From NCBI GenBank assembly GCA_003134855.1, contig PLCS01000008.1, forward strand, positions 310,001 to 374,000: a stretch of 64,000 nt of DNA. The letters are read 5' to 3'. The notes beneath the pieces are model-generated. The model ran no database searches. It had not been told where the DNA came from and saw only the letters and a program-made list of their open reading frames with translations. A program made the position numbers and the translations under genes. Below are positions 19,453 through 28,973 of the stretch, piece by piece (within the stretch, counting starts at the first letter, position 1; each line of letters opens with the position of its first letter). This stretch comes from Acidobacteriaceae bacterium (lineage in GTDB: Bacteria; Acidobacteriota; Terriglobia; Terriglobales; Acidobacteriaceae).

Positions 19453-21639
19453 TCAGGCCTTCGGCGCGGCGTCCTCCGTGGCATTTCCATCGAACTCGTT
19501 CTCCCTGAGGCTCGCGTCCTGCTCTACGGCGAAGACCTGGAGACAATTCCGGCCACGCTCCTTGGCGCGATAGAGGGCGGCATCCGCGTTCCTGAGAAAG
19601 GCATCCCCATCAAACTTATCCGCGGCAGCTGCGCAAACTCCGACGCTGGTGGAAACCGGTATCTCACGTCCTTCAAATGGAATGGGAACCGCCAAAGATT
19701 CCACGATTGTTGCAGCAATCCTCTCAGCCGCTTGTGGATCGGCCAGATCGGGAAGCAACACGACGAACTCGTCCCCACCCAATCTGGCGACTGTATCCAC
19801 TTTGCGAACGACCCCCAAGAGGCGGGTCGCCGTAACCCGCAAGACCTCATCACCGGCCTGGTGGCCATACGTATCGTTGATCTTCTTGAACCTGTCCAGA
19901 TCCACCATGAGGACCGCCAGCCCAGTGCGCCGCCTCTTGGCTCCATCCAATGCGACATTCAGCCGGTCGTGCAGCAGCAGACGGGTCGCCAATCCGGTCA
20001 AGGCATCGTGCAAAGCCATATGGCGGAATAATCCCTCGCTCTCGCGGAGAAGCTCTGCCTGCTGCTCGATGCGCCTTTTGAGGATGACGACCCAGCCCAG
20101 GACGCAGAGCGTGGCGGTGAACGCCAGGCCGAGCACGATCAGGGCATGAGACGGGGTCCACCAGGAGGGACGTTCCAGAATGGTTACGTCGGCCGGAGAG
20201 CGCATGAGGACACGGAAGGACTTGGTCACAGCCACGCCCGCGCGCACATTGCTCTGGACATCGACGATACGGACCGAGCAGATGCCGGTGATGCGCAGCC
20301 TGCTCCCAACCTTCCACGCTCCGCCTTTTGCTCCCGCGAGGCTCTTGGGCAGAATCGCGGGGAAGACGGTATCGCCGGAAGATATCTGGAGGATGGCGTC
20401 GGAAGAGGCCAGATCGTAGCCAATCAACTGGCCGTCAATTTGAATCAGTTCAGAGGCGAATCCCCCTTCCAGAATTTTGCCGGCGATCGCCGGCCGGGGC
20501 GTCACCGGGCTATTGTTACCGGCGATTCGGAAGACCGCATCGGTGATGACCGGGGCGTTATCAGCAGTCACCACGAATCCGGCCACGTCGACCAGGTCGC
20601 CCGCGGCGACAGGGGTAGCTTGAGTCGTCTGCGCGCAGATTCCACGCGTCGCGTCACGAATGCAGAGCATGGAGCCGGGCCATTGCAGCGTTACATTTCC
20701 GCGCAGGTGGACACGATGCATGGGAGTAGTGAAATGCTCCCGCTGTAGCAACCCTTCGATGGGGATGGGGGGGCGCGCAAAGGGATCGCTGGGCGCGGGT
20801 TCGACCACTTGCAAGGTGGAGAAGTTCGGCTCCTGCAGGTGGATGCCGATCATCTGGCCGTCGGTATTCATCGTGGGGGCGGCGTTGGCATGAATTTTGA
20901 CCTGGGCGTCGACCAGGTTGGAGTACTTTGCGCCCGGGTTCCTGATCACGAGTACGGGGATGGGCCCATCCGGCAGCTCCAGGTTCAGCACCACGAAGTG
21001 GGGATATTCGGTAATGCGATGGACAGAGCCCTCGACCTCTACCCACTGGGCGTCGTAGGCGCCGGTCTTGAGGAGGGCAAGGCTGACGCGCGGCGGATTC
21101 GGGGGGAAAGGTGCGCGACCGAGAATGCGAAACTGCGGGTTGTCAACGATGGGACCGAAGCCTCCCGGTTTGGTGACACCCCGCAGGTCGACCAACGCTC
21201 CGGCGAAGAGAGGCGCCGCCAGCTTGGAAGTCTGACTGATAAAGACGCTGCCGGTGGCATCGTGAATGAAGATGGCGGCAAGCCCGGTGCCGAAGTCGGG
21301 ATCGAAGTAGGTGATGACCCCACGGAGATGGACAGGGAGGGCGCGCATCGCCTCCTTGTTGCTGAGGTCGTGAGCCTGAAGTGCCGTGGTGATCGTGGGG
21401 AGCTCGTGCTCTGAGGGCGAAGGGGTGACCGATTGCGCCTGGCTTGCAGACGAGAGGCAAAAAGAAAGCAGTACCGCAGTGAGAGCGGCCCAGCGAAGAG
21501 GCAGCGCGCACTCCAGCCCTGGCCGCGCGCAGGCCGAAGCCTGCTCTTTCCCGCGGCACCGTGCCGTCTCCAAATCCCGACCGCGCTGACCGCAGCAAGC
21601 CCGATCAGTGACTGAAGTCGCGTACTCCAAAGTGCACAC
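19453..21639 (-). CDS. Membrane diguanylate cyclase (GGDEF) with large periplasmic OB-like region
   Basis: 728 residues. After a signal/anchor segment, about 430 residues of beta-rich sequence follow, with repeated patterns such as LRGVITYFDPDFGTGLAAIF and VEGSVHRITEYPHFVVLNLE that look like OB-fold repeats. A transmembrane helix (ALIVLGLAFTATLCVLGWVVI) and a short coiled coil lead into a cytoplasmic GGDEF domain. The active-site motif GGDEF is intact at about 617-621, and RKVD five residues before it matches the inhibitory I-site, so a product-inhibited c-di-GMP synthase is expected. The start (GTG) is uncertain. It is convergent with the GH127 gene and may report on extracellular ligands. 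Confidence 0.87.
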   Translation of the reverse strand: MCTLEYATSVTDRACCGQRGRDLETARCRGKEQASACARPGLECALPLRWAALTAVLLSFCLSSASQAQSVTPSPSEHELPTITTALQAHDLSNKEAMRALPVHLRGVITYFDPDFGTGLAAIFIHDATGSVFISQTSKLAAPLFAGALVDLRGVTKPGGFGPIVDNPQFRILGRAPFPPNPPRVSLALLKTGAYDAQWVEVEGSVHRITEYPHFVVLNLELPDGPIPVLVIRNPGAKYSNLVDAQVKIHANAAPTMNTDGQMIGIHLQEPNFSTLQVVEPAPSDPFARPPIPIEGLLQREHFTTPMHRVHLRGNVTLQWPGSMLCIRDATRGICAQTTQATPVAAGDLVDVAGFVVTADNAPVITDAVFRIAGNNSPVTPRPAIAGKILEGGFASELIQIDGQLIGYDLASSDAILQISSGDTVFPAILPKSLAGAKGGAWKVGSRLRITGICSVRIVDVQSNVRAGVAVTKSFRVLMRSPADVTILERPSWWTPSHALIVLGLAFTATLCVLGWVVILKRRIEQQAELLRESEGLFRHMALHDALTGLATRLLLHDRLNVALDGAKRRRTGLAVLMVDLDRFKKINDTYGHQAGDEVLRVTATRLLGVVRKVDTVARLGGDEFVVLLPDLADPQAAERIAATIVESLAVPIPFEGREIPVSTSVGVCAAAADKFDGDAFLRNADAALYRAKERGRNCLQVFAVEQDASLRENEFDGNATEDAAPKA

Positions 21640-21896
21640 CCTTCCTCTCTGCGGACAGCCCCATTTTGCAGGGGAGTCCCGAGGAGCTTATCGACCTGCA
21701 CTGAAGCAAGTTTAATACTGTTTGACTGCATGACCAGGCAAGCGGCAAATACGGCAGCGCAGAGGCTACTCCATGAAAGCGTTGAAGGTTGAGATGCAGT
21801 TCATAGCGCGCGGGTTGCAGCGTGGCAAGAGCCGGCCGAGGCTCGCCCTCCGGAATCACCAGCTTCCGCGGCTCACGTCAGAGCGACCGGGTGGCT

Positions 21897-23450
21897 TCAC
21901 TGACAAGTGAAGTTATGAGCTTCGTTCGTGTCTCCATGCCCCGAGTATTGGGCGTGTTTGGGATATGCGCACAGCGGACGGCTTCGGCCCGGAAATGCAT
22001 GCCCCGTGGCGATCACGGACTCCGGCGCAGTTCCTTTCTCAACCCAGTTCACCACGGTTCCGAGCATATCAAATTGGTCAAGTGCCGGCCCTCCTCCGCA
22101 GTGGCGCATGCCCGGCACCAGAAACATCCGGCCCCACTCGGCCACCTTCTCCGCGCCGCGATTCGTCGCGGCAAGGGATTGATAGTACCCGAGCGTATCC
22201 AGCGGCGAGAACCATGGATCGCTGTCTCCATGGAAGAAGAGGATTTTGCCGCCGCTTGCGGAAAACGTCGTCAGATTGGTCGATGCCGGCTCGACCAGCG
22301 GATCGGAGATGTGCAGAATCTCTTTGTCTACATCGATCTCCGTTGCGGCCGGATAGGTACCGAAGATGCCGCGGGCGCCGAGAGCGAGCAGACCCGGAAT
22401 CATACCGGTCTCCGCGATGCCGGCGTCATACAAAAACCCTGGGTACACCTGCGTGCCGTATGAATTCTTTGGTCCCGCAAAAGCTTTCTTTATGGCTGCT
22501 ATCTTCTCCGGCGCAATGCAGCCATCGCTCTGGCCGCTCTTGCAGGCCAGCGCCGCGGGATCGAAGTCGCAGCCCATCGGGTCGGAGATCATCCCGTCGG
22601 CGACTCCGTCCTTTGCGTCGCAGCGCTTCATCAGCGCATCCATGAAGAGCTTGCGATCGGCCTCGGTGAGGAACTTGTCCGTGAGTGGCTTTCCGGTTGC
22701 GTCTTTGGGCGCCGCCTGGTTGTACGCCACCGGAATCCAGTGGTTGATGGCGTAATCGGAGAGCCCCGTGCGCATCGCCGGATCGCCGGAGACGATGCCG
22801 TTAAAAACCGTGGGATAGCGCTGCGACAGAATCATGCCTTCGCGCCCGCCCGTCGAACAGCCGACAAAGTAGGAATATGCCGCGGACTTCGCGTAGTACT
22901 GAGCGACGATCTGCTTCGCCACGCCCGCCACTTCGGCATTGGCGAGAAACGCGAAGTCGAGATACGCCTGCTGATCGCGCATAAAAGAGAAATCAAACGG
23001 GCCCGTCTTCGATTTGTGTCCCGTGTCGGTACTGGCCACCGCGAATCCGCGCACAAGCGCAGGTTTGTCGCCGGAGAACGATGCTCCCAGAGGGTAGGAG
23101 ACAACGCCGTTGCCGCCGCCGCCGCCCTGCATCATGAAGTCGCCATTCCATGCCGCCGCTTCAGGCAGGGCCACAGCGAAACCGATGCCGAACTCTTCGC
23201 CGCCCGCGCCTTTGCGCCGGTTGATCACGCCATCCACGCGGCAGTGGGCAGGCAATGGGCCGATAGCCGGAGCGCCGGGAAACGCGGACGGAAGCGTTGT
23301 GCCGGCCGGAATCATGGCTGCCTTGGTGATCTCGACGCCTTCGATTTTCAGGTTGCCCAGATCAGCACACGAGTTTGCCGCCTGAGCCCCGGCAACAGCT
23401 GAAGCACAGATGGCTGCCAACAACAGAATCGGAAGCCTGAGTCGAATCAT
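21897..23450 (-). CDS. Tannase / feruloyl esterase family protein
   Basis: 517 residues with a signal peptide. The tannase-family CS-D-HC arrangement is visible: GCSTGGR (Cys 198, Ser 199), HGDSDPWFS and MRHCGGGP, where the two cysteines normally form a disulfide that holds Ser and His together. Other family marks are QGGGGGNG and GDPAMRTGLS. The enzyme hydrolyses ferulate or gallate esters, fitting feruloylated arabinan/arabinoxylan as the substrate of the locus. It lies 63 bases downstream of the beta-helix gene on the same strand. Confidence 0.92.
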   Translation of the reverse strand: MIRLRLPILLLAAICASAVAGAQAANSCADLGNLKIEGVEITKAAMIPAGTTLPSAFPGAPAIGPLPAHCRVDGVINRRKGAGGEEFGIGFAVALPEAAAWNGDFMMQGGGGGNGVVSYPLGASFSGDKPALVRGFAVASTDTGHKSKTGPFDFSFMRDQQAYLDFAFLANAEVAGVAKQIVAQYYAKSAAYSYFVGCSTGGREGMILSQRYPTVFNGIVSGDPAMRTGLSDYAINHWIPVAYNQAAPKDATGKPLTDKFLTEADRKLFMDALMKRCDAKDGVADGMISDPMGCDFDPAALACKSGQSDGCIAPEKIAAIKKAFAGPKNSYGTQVYPGFLYDAGIAETGMIPGLLALGARGIFGTYPAATEIDVDKEILHISDPLVEPASTNLTTFSASGGKILFFHGDSDPWFSPLDTLGYYQSLAATNRGAEKVAEWGRMFLVPGMRHCGGGPALDQFDMLGTVVNWVEKGTAPESVIATGHAFPGRSRPLCAYPKHAQYSGHGDTNEAHNFTCQ

Positions 23451-23513
23451 AAAAGGCCTTCTTTCTCACAGGGTACGGTTCATCGATCATGGTTATTGCG
23501 CGCATCCCAGGGC

Positions 23514-25457
23514 TTATCTCGGATCGATGCTTCGCGCTCCGGACTCCGTCCCACCATCCGCGAATGGTCCCGGCATTCTGTCACCGGTTACCGGCCGGCC
23601 GAAGAAGTCCGTGTCGATGCCCTTGTAGGCAGGGGCGCGTTTCACATCGCCCTTCACGCTCAGCGTCAGTTCCAGCTTGTCCGGATCCAGAGCCGCCGTA
23701 ATCTCCGCCATGGCTCCGTTCATGTCCCAGCCGTGCTCTTCGCGCCACGATTCCAGGTTGTGCCATTCCGCCGGCTCGGGAAACTTCACGCGCAGATACG
23801 GGGCGCCACCGAACGGCGATGCTGCCGCCGGATATACGTTGCCATCGGCCTCGTTGCGTGCGTTGTTGAACTCAATCGCCGAGCGGCCAATCTTGAAGAA
23901 CACGTTATCGTGCACCATCAGATTGTGCACATCGTTGGTGTGACCGCCAACCGGCCTGGGCCCGTTGATGCCCGAGACCGTATCGACGCACACTTCGGTG
24001 CAATCGAGAAACAGATTGTAGGCGATGATCACGTTGTTCGTGTCGCGGATGAGAATGCCGCCGGTCAGGTGATCGAAGATATTGTTGTCGATCTCGTTCA
24101 ACGCGTTGCTGCCTTCAATGTGAATGGCATGGGGGTTCACATCGCCCGGAATGTCGGCGAATACATTACCCGTAAGGCGCACGTTGACATTGCCGATGTC
24201 CAGCCAGATGCCGTTGGCATGCCGGATATGCCGGACCACGTTGTTGCGGAAGAGAAGATTGCGCGCATTATGCATCTTGGTCCCGCCCGACTCCGACATC
24301 ATGGCCGCATCCTGCCAGCCGATCCACTCGAAGAGATTCTTTTCGACCAGCGTCGATTGCGGACCGCCCGTTCCGCCCAGCCCCTCAATGCCGCAGTAGC
24401 GGAAGGTGTTGCCGCGGACCACGTCGAAGCCCACCGGCTGCGGCGGCCGCGAAGCGCCCCAATCCTCGTTGCCAATGTCGAGACCGACGCTGTTGGCCCA
24501 CTCGAATGTGTTGCCTTCAAAGATAAAGTGATTGCCGCGGTTGACCGAGACCATCCCGCGCTGCGGCACCGGAAAGCCGTTGCCCGCATATTGGAATGTA
24601 ATGCCCTTCACGCGGATATACGACTGGTAGCGCTCCGCCGGAGAAAAAATCTGCTCCTGCGTTGTGATTTCAATAACGTGCTTGGCGGGATCATCGTCAT
24701 TGGCCAGGCGAATGTGCAGAGTCATGCCGTTGGTTTCAATCCACACCTTGCCAGCCTCCGGCGAGAACTCCTTGAAGAGAGGCTTCCAGTGAATTTCGGT
24801 GAAGTAATTCATCGACCGCGGCGATGGTCCGGCCAGCTCGAAGGGGGTCTCCACCGGCTCCAGCGGCTCGCCGTCCACGAAGACCAGCCCGCGCCGCCGG
24901 AAGTAAGTCGCCATATTGTCCTCGGCATATCGGAGCCACATATGATTGCCGAGCACGTTGTCCACTTCGAAGGGGTTGTAGCCATCGGGGAAGAGCGCCG
25001 GGTCCAGATGCAGCTCCCAGGCCTTTACCGGCGTCCTCGTATTCGGATCGAAGCCGAAAATCCAGCCCTCACTGGGCTTCCAGTCCTTCACCACTGCCGC
25101 GCCCTTCACCACCACCTTCGCGCCCGGCGCGGCTTCGTAGCTGATCATGGCCTCGGGGCCTGTTCCGCCGCGCGCCGGACGGACGCACTCGCGGTAGACG
25201 CCCTCGGCAATCACGACGCGCTCGCCCGGCTGCAACACCTGGGCCGCCGCGCCGATCGTGCGGAAAGGGCGCTCCTTGCTGCCCGGCCCTTTGTCATCGG
25301 CGTTCTTCGCCTGCCCATCCACATAGTAGGTCTTCGAGAAGTGAAGCGCCTTCTCCCAGACCGGAAACTCCGTTCCGTCCGGAAGCCTGGAGTTCGACGC
25401 AAGCGCTGCCCCAGTTGCGAGCAACAATATGAGAAAAGAAGAAAACGCGTTTTTCAT
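23514..25457 (-). CDS. Secreted right-handed parallel beta-helix protein (possible GH141-like)
   Basis: 647 residues with a signal peptide (MKNAFSSFLILLLATGAALA). The opening FRTIGAAAQVLQPGERVVIAEGVYRE is the DUF1565/beta-helix entry. Many short coils rich in N and V/I follow (NTFRYCGIEGLGGTG, NNVVRHIRHANGIWLD, NNIFDHLTGGILIRDTNNVIIAYN), typical of a right-handed parallel beta-helix. A C-terminal extension after about residue 560 ends in GIDTDFFGRPV. Enzymes of this fold include pectinases and GH141 fucosidase/xylanase; the position in a fucosidase-containing locus makes GH141 an attractive but untested assignment. Confidence 0.8.
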   Translation of the reverse strand: MKNAFSSFLILLLATGAALASNSRLPDGTEFPVWEKALHFSKTYYVDGQAKNADDKGPGSKERPFRTIGAAAQVLQPGERVVIAEGVYRECVRPARGGTGPEAMISYEAAPGAKVVVKGAAVVKDWKPSEGWIFGFDPNTRTPVKAWELHLDPALFPDGYNPFEVDNVLGNHMWLRYAEDNMATYFRRRGLVFVDGEPLEPVETPFELAGPSPRSMNYFTEIHWKPLFKEFSPEAGKVWIETNGMTLHIRLANDDDPAKHVIEITTQEQIFSPAERYQSYIRVKGITFQYAGNGFPVPQRGMVSVNRGNHFIFEGNTFEWANSVGLDIGNEDWGASRPPQPVGFDVVRGNTFRYCGIEGLGGTGGPQSTLVEKNLFEWIGWQDAAMMSESGGTKMHNARNLLFRNNVVRHIRHANGIWLDIGNVNVRLTGNVFADIPGDVNPHAIHIEGSNALNEIDNNIFDHLTGGILIRDTNNVIIAYNLFLDCTEVCVDTVSGINGPRPVGGHTNDVHNLMVHDNVFFKIGRSAIEFNNARNEADGNVYPAAASPFGGAPYLRVKFPEPAEWHNLESWREEHGWDMNGAMAEITAALDPDKLELTLSVKGDVKRAPAYKGIDTDFFGRPVTGDRMPGPFADGGTESGARSIDPR

Positions 25458-25676
25458 CCTGTGATTCCCATCCTTCCGAAGCTGTTAAGGAACATGGTTC
25501 GGCTCCGCTTTTGAGTCGCGTCAATAGTGTAACGCTCTTCTTCTGCCGATTGAGAGAGAGTGGTCTTCGAAGAAGTGGCCGGCATTGCAACCGTTATGCT
25601 TTGCCGGTAAACTGGTGGAAGGCTGGCGAGTTTCGGGCACCCTGCGAGCCTGTATGGCAGAACGCAGTTAAAACGC

Positions 25677-25768
25677 GGAGAGGTGGCAGAGCCCGGTTGA
25701 ATGCACCTGACTCGAAATCAGACGTACTCGCAAGGGTACCGGGGGTTCGAATCCCTCCCTCTCCGCCA
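25677..25768 (+). tRNA. tRNA-Ser(CGA)
   Basis: A 7-bp acceptor stem (GGAGAGG with CCTCTCC at 25758-25764), anticodon loop CTCGAAA (anticodon CGA), a long class II variable arm (TACTCGCAAGGGTA), T-loop GGTTCGAATCC and an encoded CCA end. The long variable arm confirms serine. Such tRNA genes are frequent integration sites, but I see no integrase or direct repeat beside it. Confidence 0.95.
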
Positions 25769-25935
25769 TATAAACTCAATCAAATCAAAGTAATAAACAT
25801 ATGGAAACCAGCCAATTCTCTGTCGGCCGCAGCAGGTTGCCATCGCTGCGGAGAAAATCCTCGCGCATCGCGCAAAAGCCCCTTATCGAATCAGAACTTG
25901 AACCACGGAATGGCGTCCTTTCGCGCTGCTGCCTG

Positions 25936-26316
25936 CTAAACGGGAAGAGCGCCTTTCACCGTCGCAACGACCTCGGCGTGGGAGAACGGCTTTTCGATGA
26001 ATCCCTGAATCAGACCTTGCTTCAAAGCCTCTTCGATGGCCGGATCGTCCTTGTAAAAGTACCCCGAGATGACCACGATCGGAATGCCTTGCTGGGCCTT
26101 GCGCAACTGCTGGGCCAGTTCCAGGCCGTCGATGTCGGGCAGTTTGGCGTCCAGCAGAGCCAGCGTCAGGCGGTTGAGCCGGACGGCCTGGAGCGCCGAT
26201 TGGCCGTCGAGCGCGCGGATGCAACGCACTCCCAGCCCTTGCAGCACATGTTCGAGCGCCCAGCAGATGTCAGGGTCATCGTCCACGATGAGGACGAGCC
26301 GGTTCACTTGGCTCAC
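25936..26316 (-). CDS. Single-domain response regulator
   Basis: 126 residues, a receiver domain only. The acidic pocket is DDD (residues 12-14), the phospho-acceptor is Asp 56 in LLDAKLPD, Ser is in VVISGYF at the Thr/Ser switch, and Lys is in FIEKPF. There is no output domain. The gene overlaps the end of the upstream histidine kinase gene by 41 bases, so the pair is certainly co-expressed. It may act as a CheY-like effector or a phosphotransfer step towards another regulator, for example the receiver-ArsA protein encoded divergently. Confidence 0.92.
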   Translation of the reverse strand: MSQVNRLVLIVDDDPDICWALEHVLQGLGVRCIRALDGQSALQAVRLNRLTLALLDAKLPDIDGLELAQQLRKAQQGIPIVVISGYFYKDDPAIEEALKQGLIQGFIEKPFSHAEVVATVKGALPV

Positions 26317-28159
26317 GCTTTTTCTCCAGGCCCATCGGCAACGACGGCAGTCTCACGGTGAAGGTGCTTCCCTTGCCGCTTTGGCTCTCGACGCCGATCG
26401 TGCCGCCATGCTGATCGACGATGGAGTGGCAGATGGATAGCCCCAGGCCGGTCCCCTTTCCCTGCGGCGCGCGGGTGAAGAAGGGATCAAAAATCTTGTC
26501 CAGATCCTCGGGGGAGATGCCATCGCCGGTATCGCGGACGCTCAACAGCACCTCGCTCGGGGTCTGCTCGACGAAGACATCGACGGCGCCGCCGTTGGGC
26601 ATGGAGTTCATGGCGTTGAGCAGCAGATTGATGAAGACCTGCTCCAGGGGGCTGGGGATGCCGAGCACCTGGTAGGGTCCGGAGGGAAAGTGGGTGCGAA
26701 TCTCGATATTCTGCACCTTGGCCTGATGAGAGACCAGGGCCAAAGCCTCCTTCATCACCGGCAGAAGGTCCAGAGGGGTCTTGCTCTTGTCGGCGGAGGG
26801 ATGGGCAAAGCGCAAGAGGTTCTCGATGATGGCGCTGGCCTTGCGGATTCCGCCATGCACCTTCTCGGCGCACTCGCGGGAGAACTCCGGGGTAAGATTT
26901 TCCTCGGTAAGGAACTGGGCAGCGGAGGAGGAGATGGCCAGGGGGGTGCGAATCTCGTGGGCGATGCCGCGGGCCATGACACCGAGCGCGGCCAGCTTCT
27001 GCGACTCCAGGATTTGCAACTCGAACTTGCGCTGCTCGGTCAGGTCGCGGCCCACGGCCACGAAGCCCACTGTGCGCTCGGCATCGTCGGTCATCTGCGA
27101 GAAGACCCAGGAGACGGGACGGCTATGGCCGTCCCTGGTCTTCAGGTTGGACTCGATGTGGCCGGAACTCTCCCGCGAGTGTTCCTTGGAGAGCAGGCGG
27201 CGCACGCTGGTATCGCCGGTCTGGTCGCAATAGTCGAAGAAGGGACGGCCCTTCAGCTCCTCAAGCGCGTAGCCGGTGGTCTTTTGGGCGGCCTGGTTCC
27301 AGGTGAGGATATTGCCTTCGGTGTCGGTGGAGACTACGATGTCGCTGGCGCTCTCGACGACGCTGGCCAGGTGACGCTCCATGCGGCGGATCTCTTCGCC
27401 CAGACGCATCTGCTCGGTCACATCGTCCATCAGCAGCAGAACATGATCGACTTGCCCGCCCCAGTTGACCGGGACGACTGTGTAGTAATAAACGCGGATG
27501 GGAACGCCAGGGGCGCGATAGGTCAGCCGCTGCCCCTGGGTGGCGTGGCTGCTGCGAAAGACGTTGCGGATCTGTTGCTCCAATCCCATGCCGGCTAGAA
27601 TGGCCTCCGGAAAGACCTCGGCGAGCCGCTTTCCGGCCGTCACATCCGTGGTGAGGCGGGACTTCTCAAGGAAGTTCCTGTTGGCCAGCACCACGCACAG
27701 GTTTTCGTCCAGCAGCAGGACCGAGGAGGGAATGGTGTCCATCAACATGCGATAGATCAACTCGGCGCGCTTGCCCTCGCTGACATCGACGGCGAGGACC
27801 AGGCAGGCCTTCTGGCCGGCGAAGGAGACGGCAAAACGAGTGACATCGACGTAGAGGATCGTGCCGTCCTTGCGCACGTGCCGGGAGGTACGTTCCTGCT
27901 GCGAAGAGAAGGGCGAACTGAGCGCGGCATCGAGGCTGGCGTTGCGCTCGGCGCGCAGATGCAGTTGGCGCGCGGTCATGGCGCGGAATTCTTCGTGCGA
28001 GTAGCCGTAACACTCGGCGGCCGCTTCGTTTACGGCGAGGAATGCGAGGGTGCTCAGGTCATAGATCCACATGGGCAGAGAGCCGTTCTCGAAGAACCCT
28101 GCCGTAGCTTTGGCGAGCTGCGTATGCGTCTGCTCTGGAACCTGCCCCGAAACGGTCAT
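26276..28159 (-). CDS. Soluble PAS-domain sensor histidine kinase
   Basis: 627 residues without a transmembrane helix. Three PAS-like domains (about 22-130, 138-250 and 262-378) precede a HisKA domain with phospho-acceptor His 401 in GIAHEIRTPLA. The HATPase domain has its N-box (FINLLLNAMNSM), G1 (DTGDGISPEDLD) and G2 (GKGTGLGLSICHSIVDQHGG). A cytoplasmic kinase of this layout typically senses redox, oxygen or small ligands. It is transcribed away from the gas-vesicle operon with 130 bases between starts, so it is a strong candidate for controlling it. Confidence 0.93.
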   Translation of the reverse strand: MTVSGQVPEQTHTQLAKATAGFFENGSLPMWIYDLSTLAFLAVNEAAAECYGYSHEEFRAMTARQLHLRAERNASLDAALSSPFSSQQERTSRHVRKDGTILYVDVTRFAVSFAGQKACLVLAVDVSEGKRAELIYRMLMDTIPSSVLLLDENLCVVLANRNFLEKSRLTTDVTAGKRLAEVFPEAILAGMGLEQQIRNVFRSSHATQGQRLTYRAPGVPIRVYYYTVVPVNWGGQVDHVLLLMDDVTEQMRLGEEIRRMERHLASVVESASDIVVSTDTEGNILTWNQAAQKTTGYALEELKGRPFFDYCDQTGDTSVRRLLSKEHSRESSGHIESNLKTRDGHSRPVSWVFSQMTDDAERTVGFVAVGRDLTEQRKFELQILESQKLAALGVMARGIAHEIRTPLAISSSAAQFLTEENLTPEFSRECAEKVHGGIRKASAIIENLLRFAHPSADKSKTPLDLLPVMKEALALVSHQAKVQNIEIRTHFPSGPYQVLGIPSPLEQVFINLLLNAMNSMPNGGAVDVFVEQTPSEVLLSVRDTGDGISPEDLDKIFDPFFTRAPQGKGTGLGLSICHSIVDQHGGTIGVESQSGKGSTFTVRLPSLPMGLEKKREPSEPARPHRGR

Positions 28160-28289
28160 TTCTTTTGCATTTCCCGAAACAGGATGATGCTAGTCGCAAT
28201 CTGCTTCTTCCGTCAATTCCGATGGCCGTTGTTCACCGTGCAACGCGCTATGATCGGTTCCCTATGGCACTGCTTGCGAAGGGAAGATC

Positions 28290-28973
28290 ATGAGCCGTCG
28301 AGGAGAAGAACCGGCCAAAGAAGAGTCCGGCTCGGCAAAGACGAATGGCGGCCCAACCGTGAATCGCGGCCGGCGTTTGATCTATATTCCGATCATCCAT
28401 ACCGCGGCGGACATGGGTTCGCTGGGAGCCTCGATTCGCGGCAAGAAAGTGTCCACCCTGGGGCGTCAGGGGCTGGCTCATCAGGCGGCGGTGGTGGACA
28501 AGATGTGGGAGAAGATCGAGAGCGTGGCCGCCGGCCTGCCATTGGCCCAGGGAACGGTACGGGTTTATCAGGACGGATTGCCGGTTTGCGGGCACGAGCG
28601 GGAGATTGTCGAGGAGCTGGCCGGGGCAGGCAGTCGCAACCACAGGCTTCTGCTGGCGCTGGTGGCGCGCGGGGCGGCGCTGATGGGCACCGAATCGCCC
28701 GAGCTGCTGGTCGAGGAGTACCAACTGGCTTCCGCCGCGTTTGCCTCCGGGGCCAATCTCAAGCGCGAGGTCCGCCAGCGGGAACTGCGCGACTCGCTGC
28801 TGGAGAAGCGGGACCGTTTTATCGCCCAGCGCATCAACTCCACGCTGTGCGCCGGAGAGAGCGGCATTCTGTTTCTGGGGATGCTGCACCAGGCGGCAAA
28901 ATATCTGGATTCCGGAATCGACGTAGTTTATCCGCTGGGATTGCCCAGGTTGCGGCAAGGCGGCGCCCTTTGA
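28290..28973 (+). CDS. TraB/EreA-like fold protein, first gene of gas-vesicle-type operon
   Basis: 227 residues, AAGGGAAG six bases before the ATG. The first 27 residues are polar and probably disordered. The core starts at RGRRLIYIPIIHTAADMGSLG. A late segment, EKRDRFIAQRINSTLCAGESGILFLGMLHQ (residues 172-201), follows the pattern RD..IA..I...L..G..G...G..H seen in TraB/GumN and EreA/ChaN-type proteins, with His 200 in the conserved place; TESPELLVEEY is a second acidic patch. I do not know this protein as a standard Gvp component. It overlaps the next gene by four bases, implying translational coupling. The function is unknown; the fold assignment is an inference from motif spacing. Confidence 0.7.
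   Translation: MSRRGEEPAKEESGSAKTNGGPTVNRGRRLIYIPIIHTAADMGSLGASIRGKKVSTLGRQGLAHQAAVVDKMWEKIESVAAGLPLAQGTVRVYQDGLPVCGHEREIVEELAGAGSRNHRLLLALVARGAALMGTESPELLVEEYQLASAAFASGANLKREVRQRELRDSLLEKRDRFIAQRINSTLCAGESGILFLGMLHQAAKYLDSGIDVVYPLGLPRLRQGGAL

Noticed and set aside
25677..25935. Integration at the tRNA-Ser gene
   Set aside because: No integrase, no partial tRNA copy and no direct repeat were found on either side.
28264..28276. Sigma-54-like TGGCAC...TTGC before the gvp operon
   Set aside because: Only three bases separate the elements (five are needed), and the site overlaps the ribosome-binding region of the first gene.
27878..28969. Long N-terminal extension of the receiver-ArsA frame
   Set aside because: It runs antisense to the kinase and then through the TraB-like gene in another frame; the receiver domain begins only after 28970.
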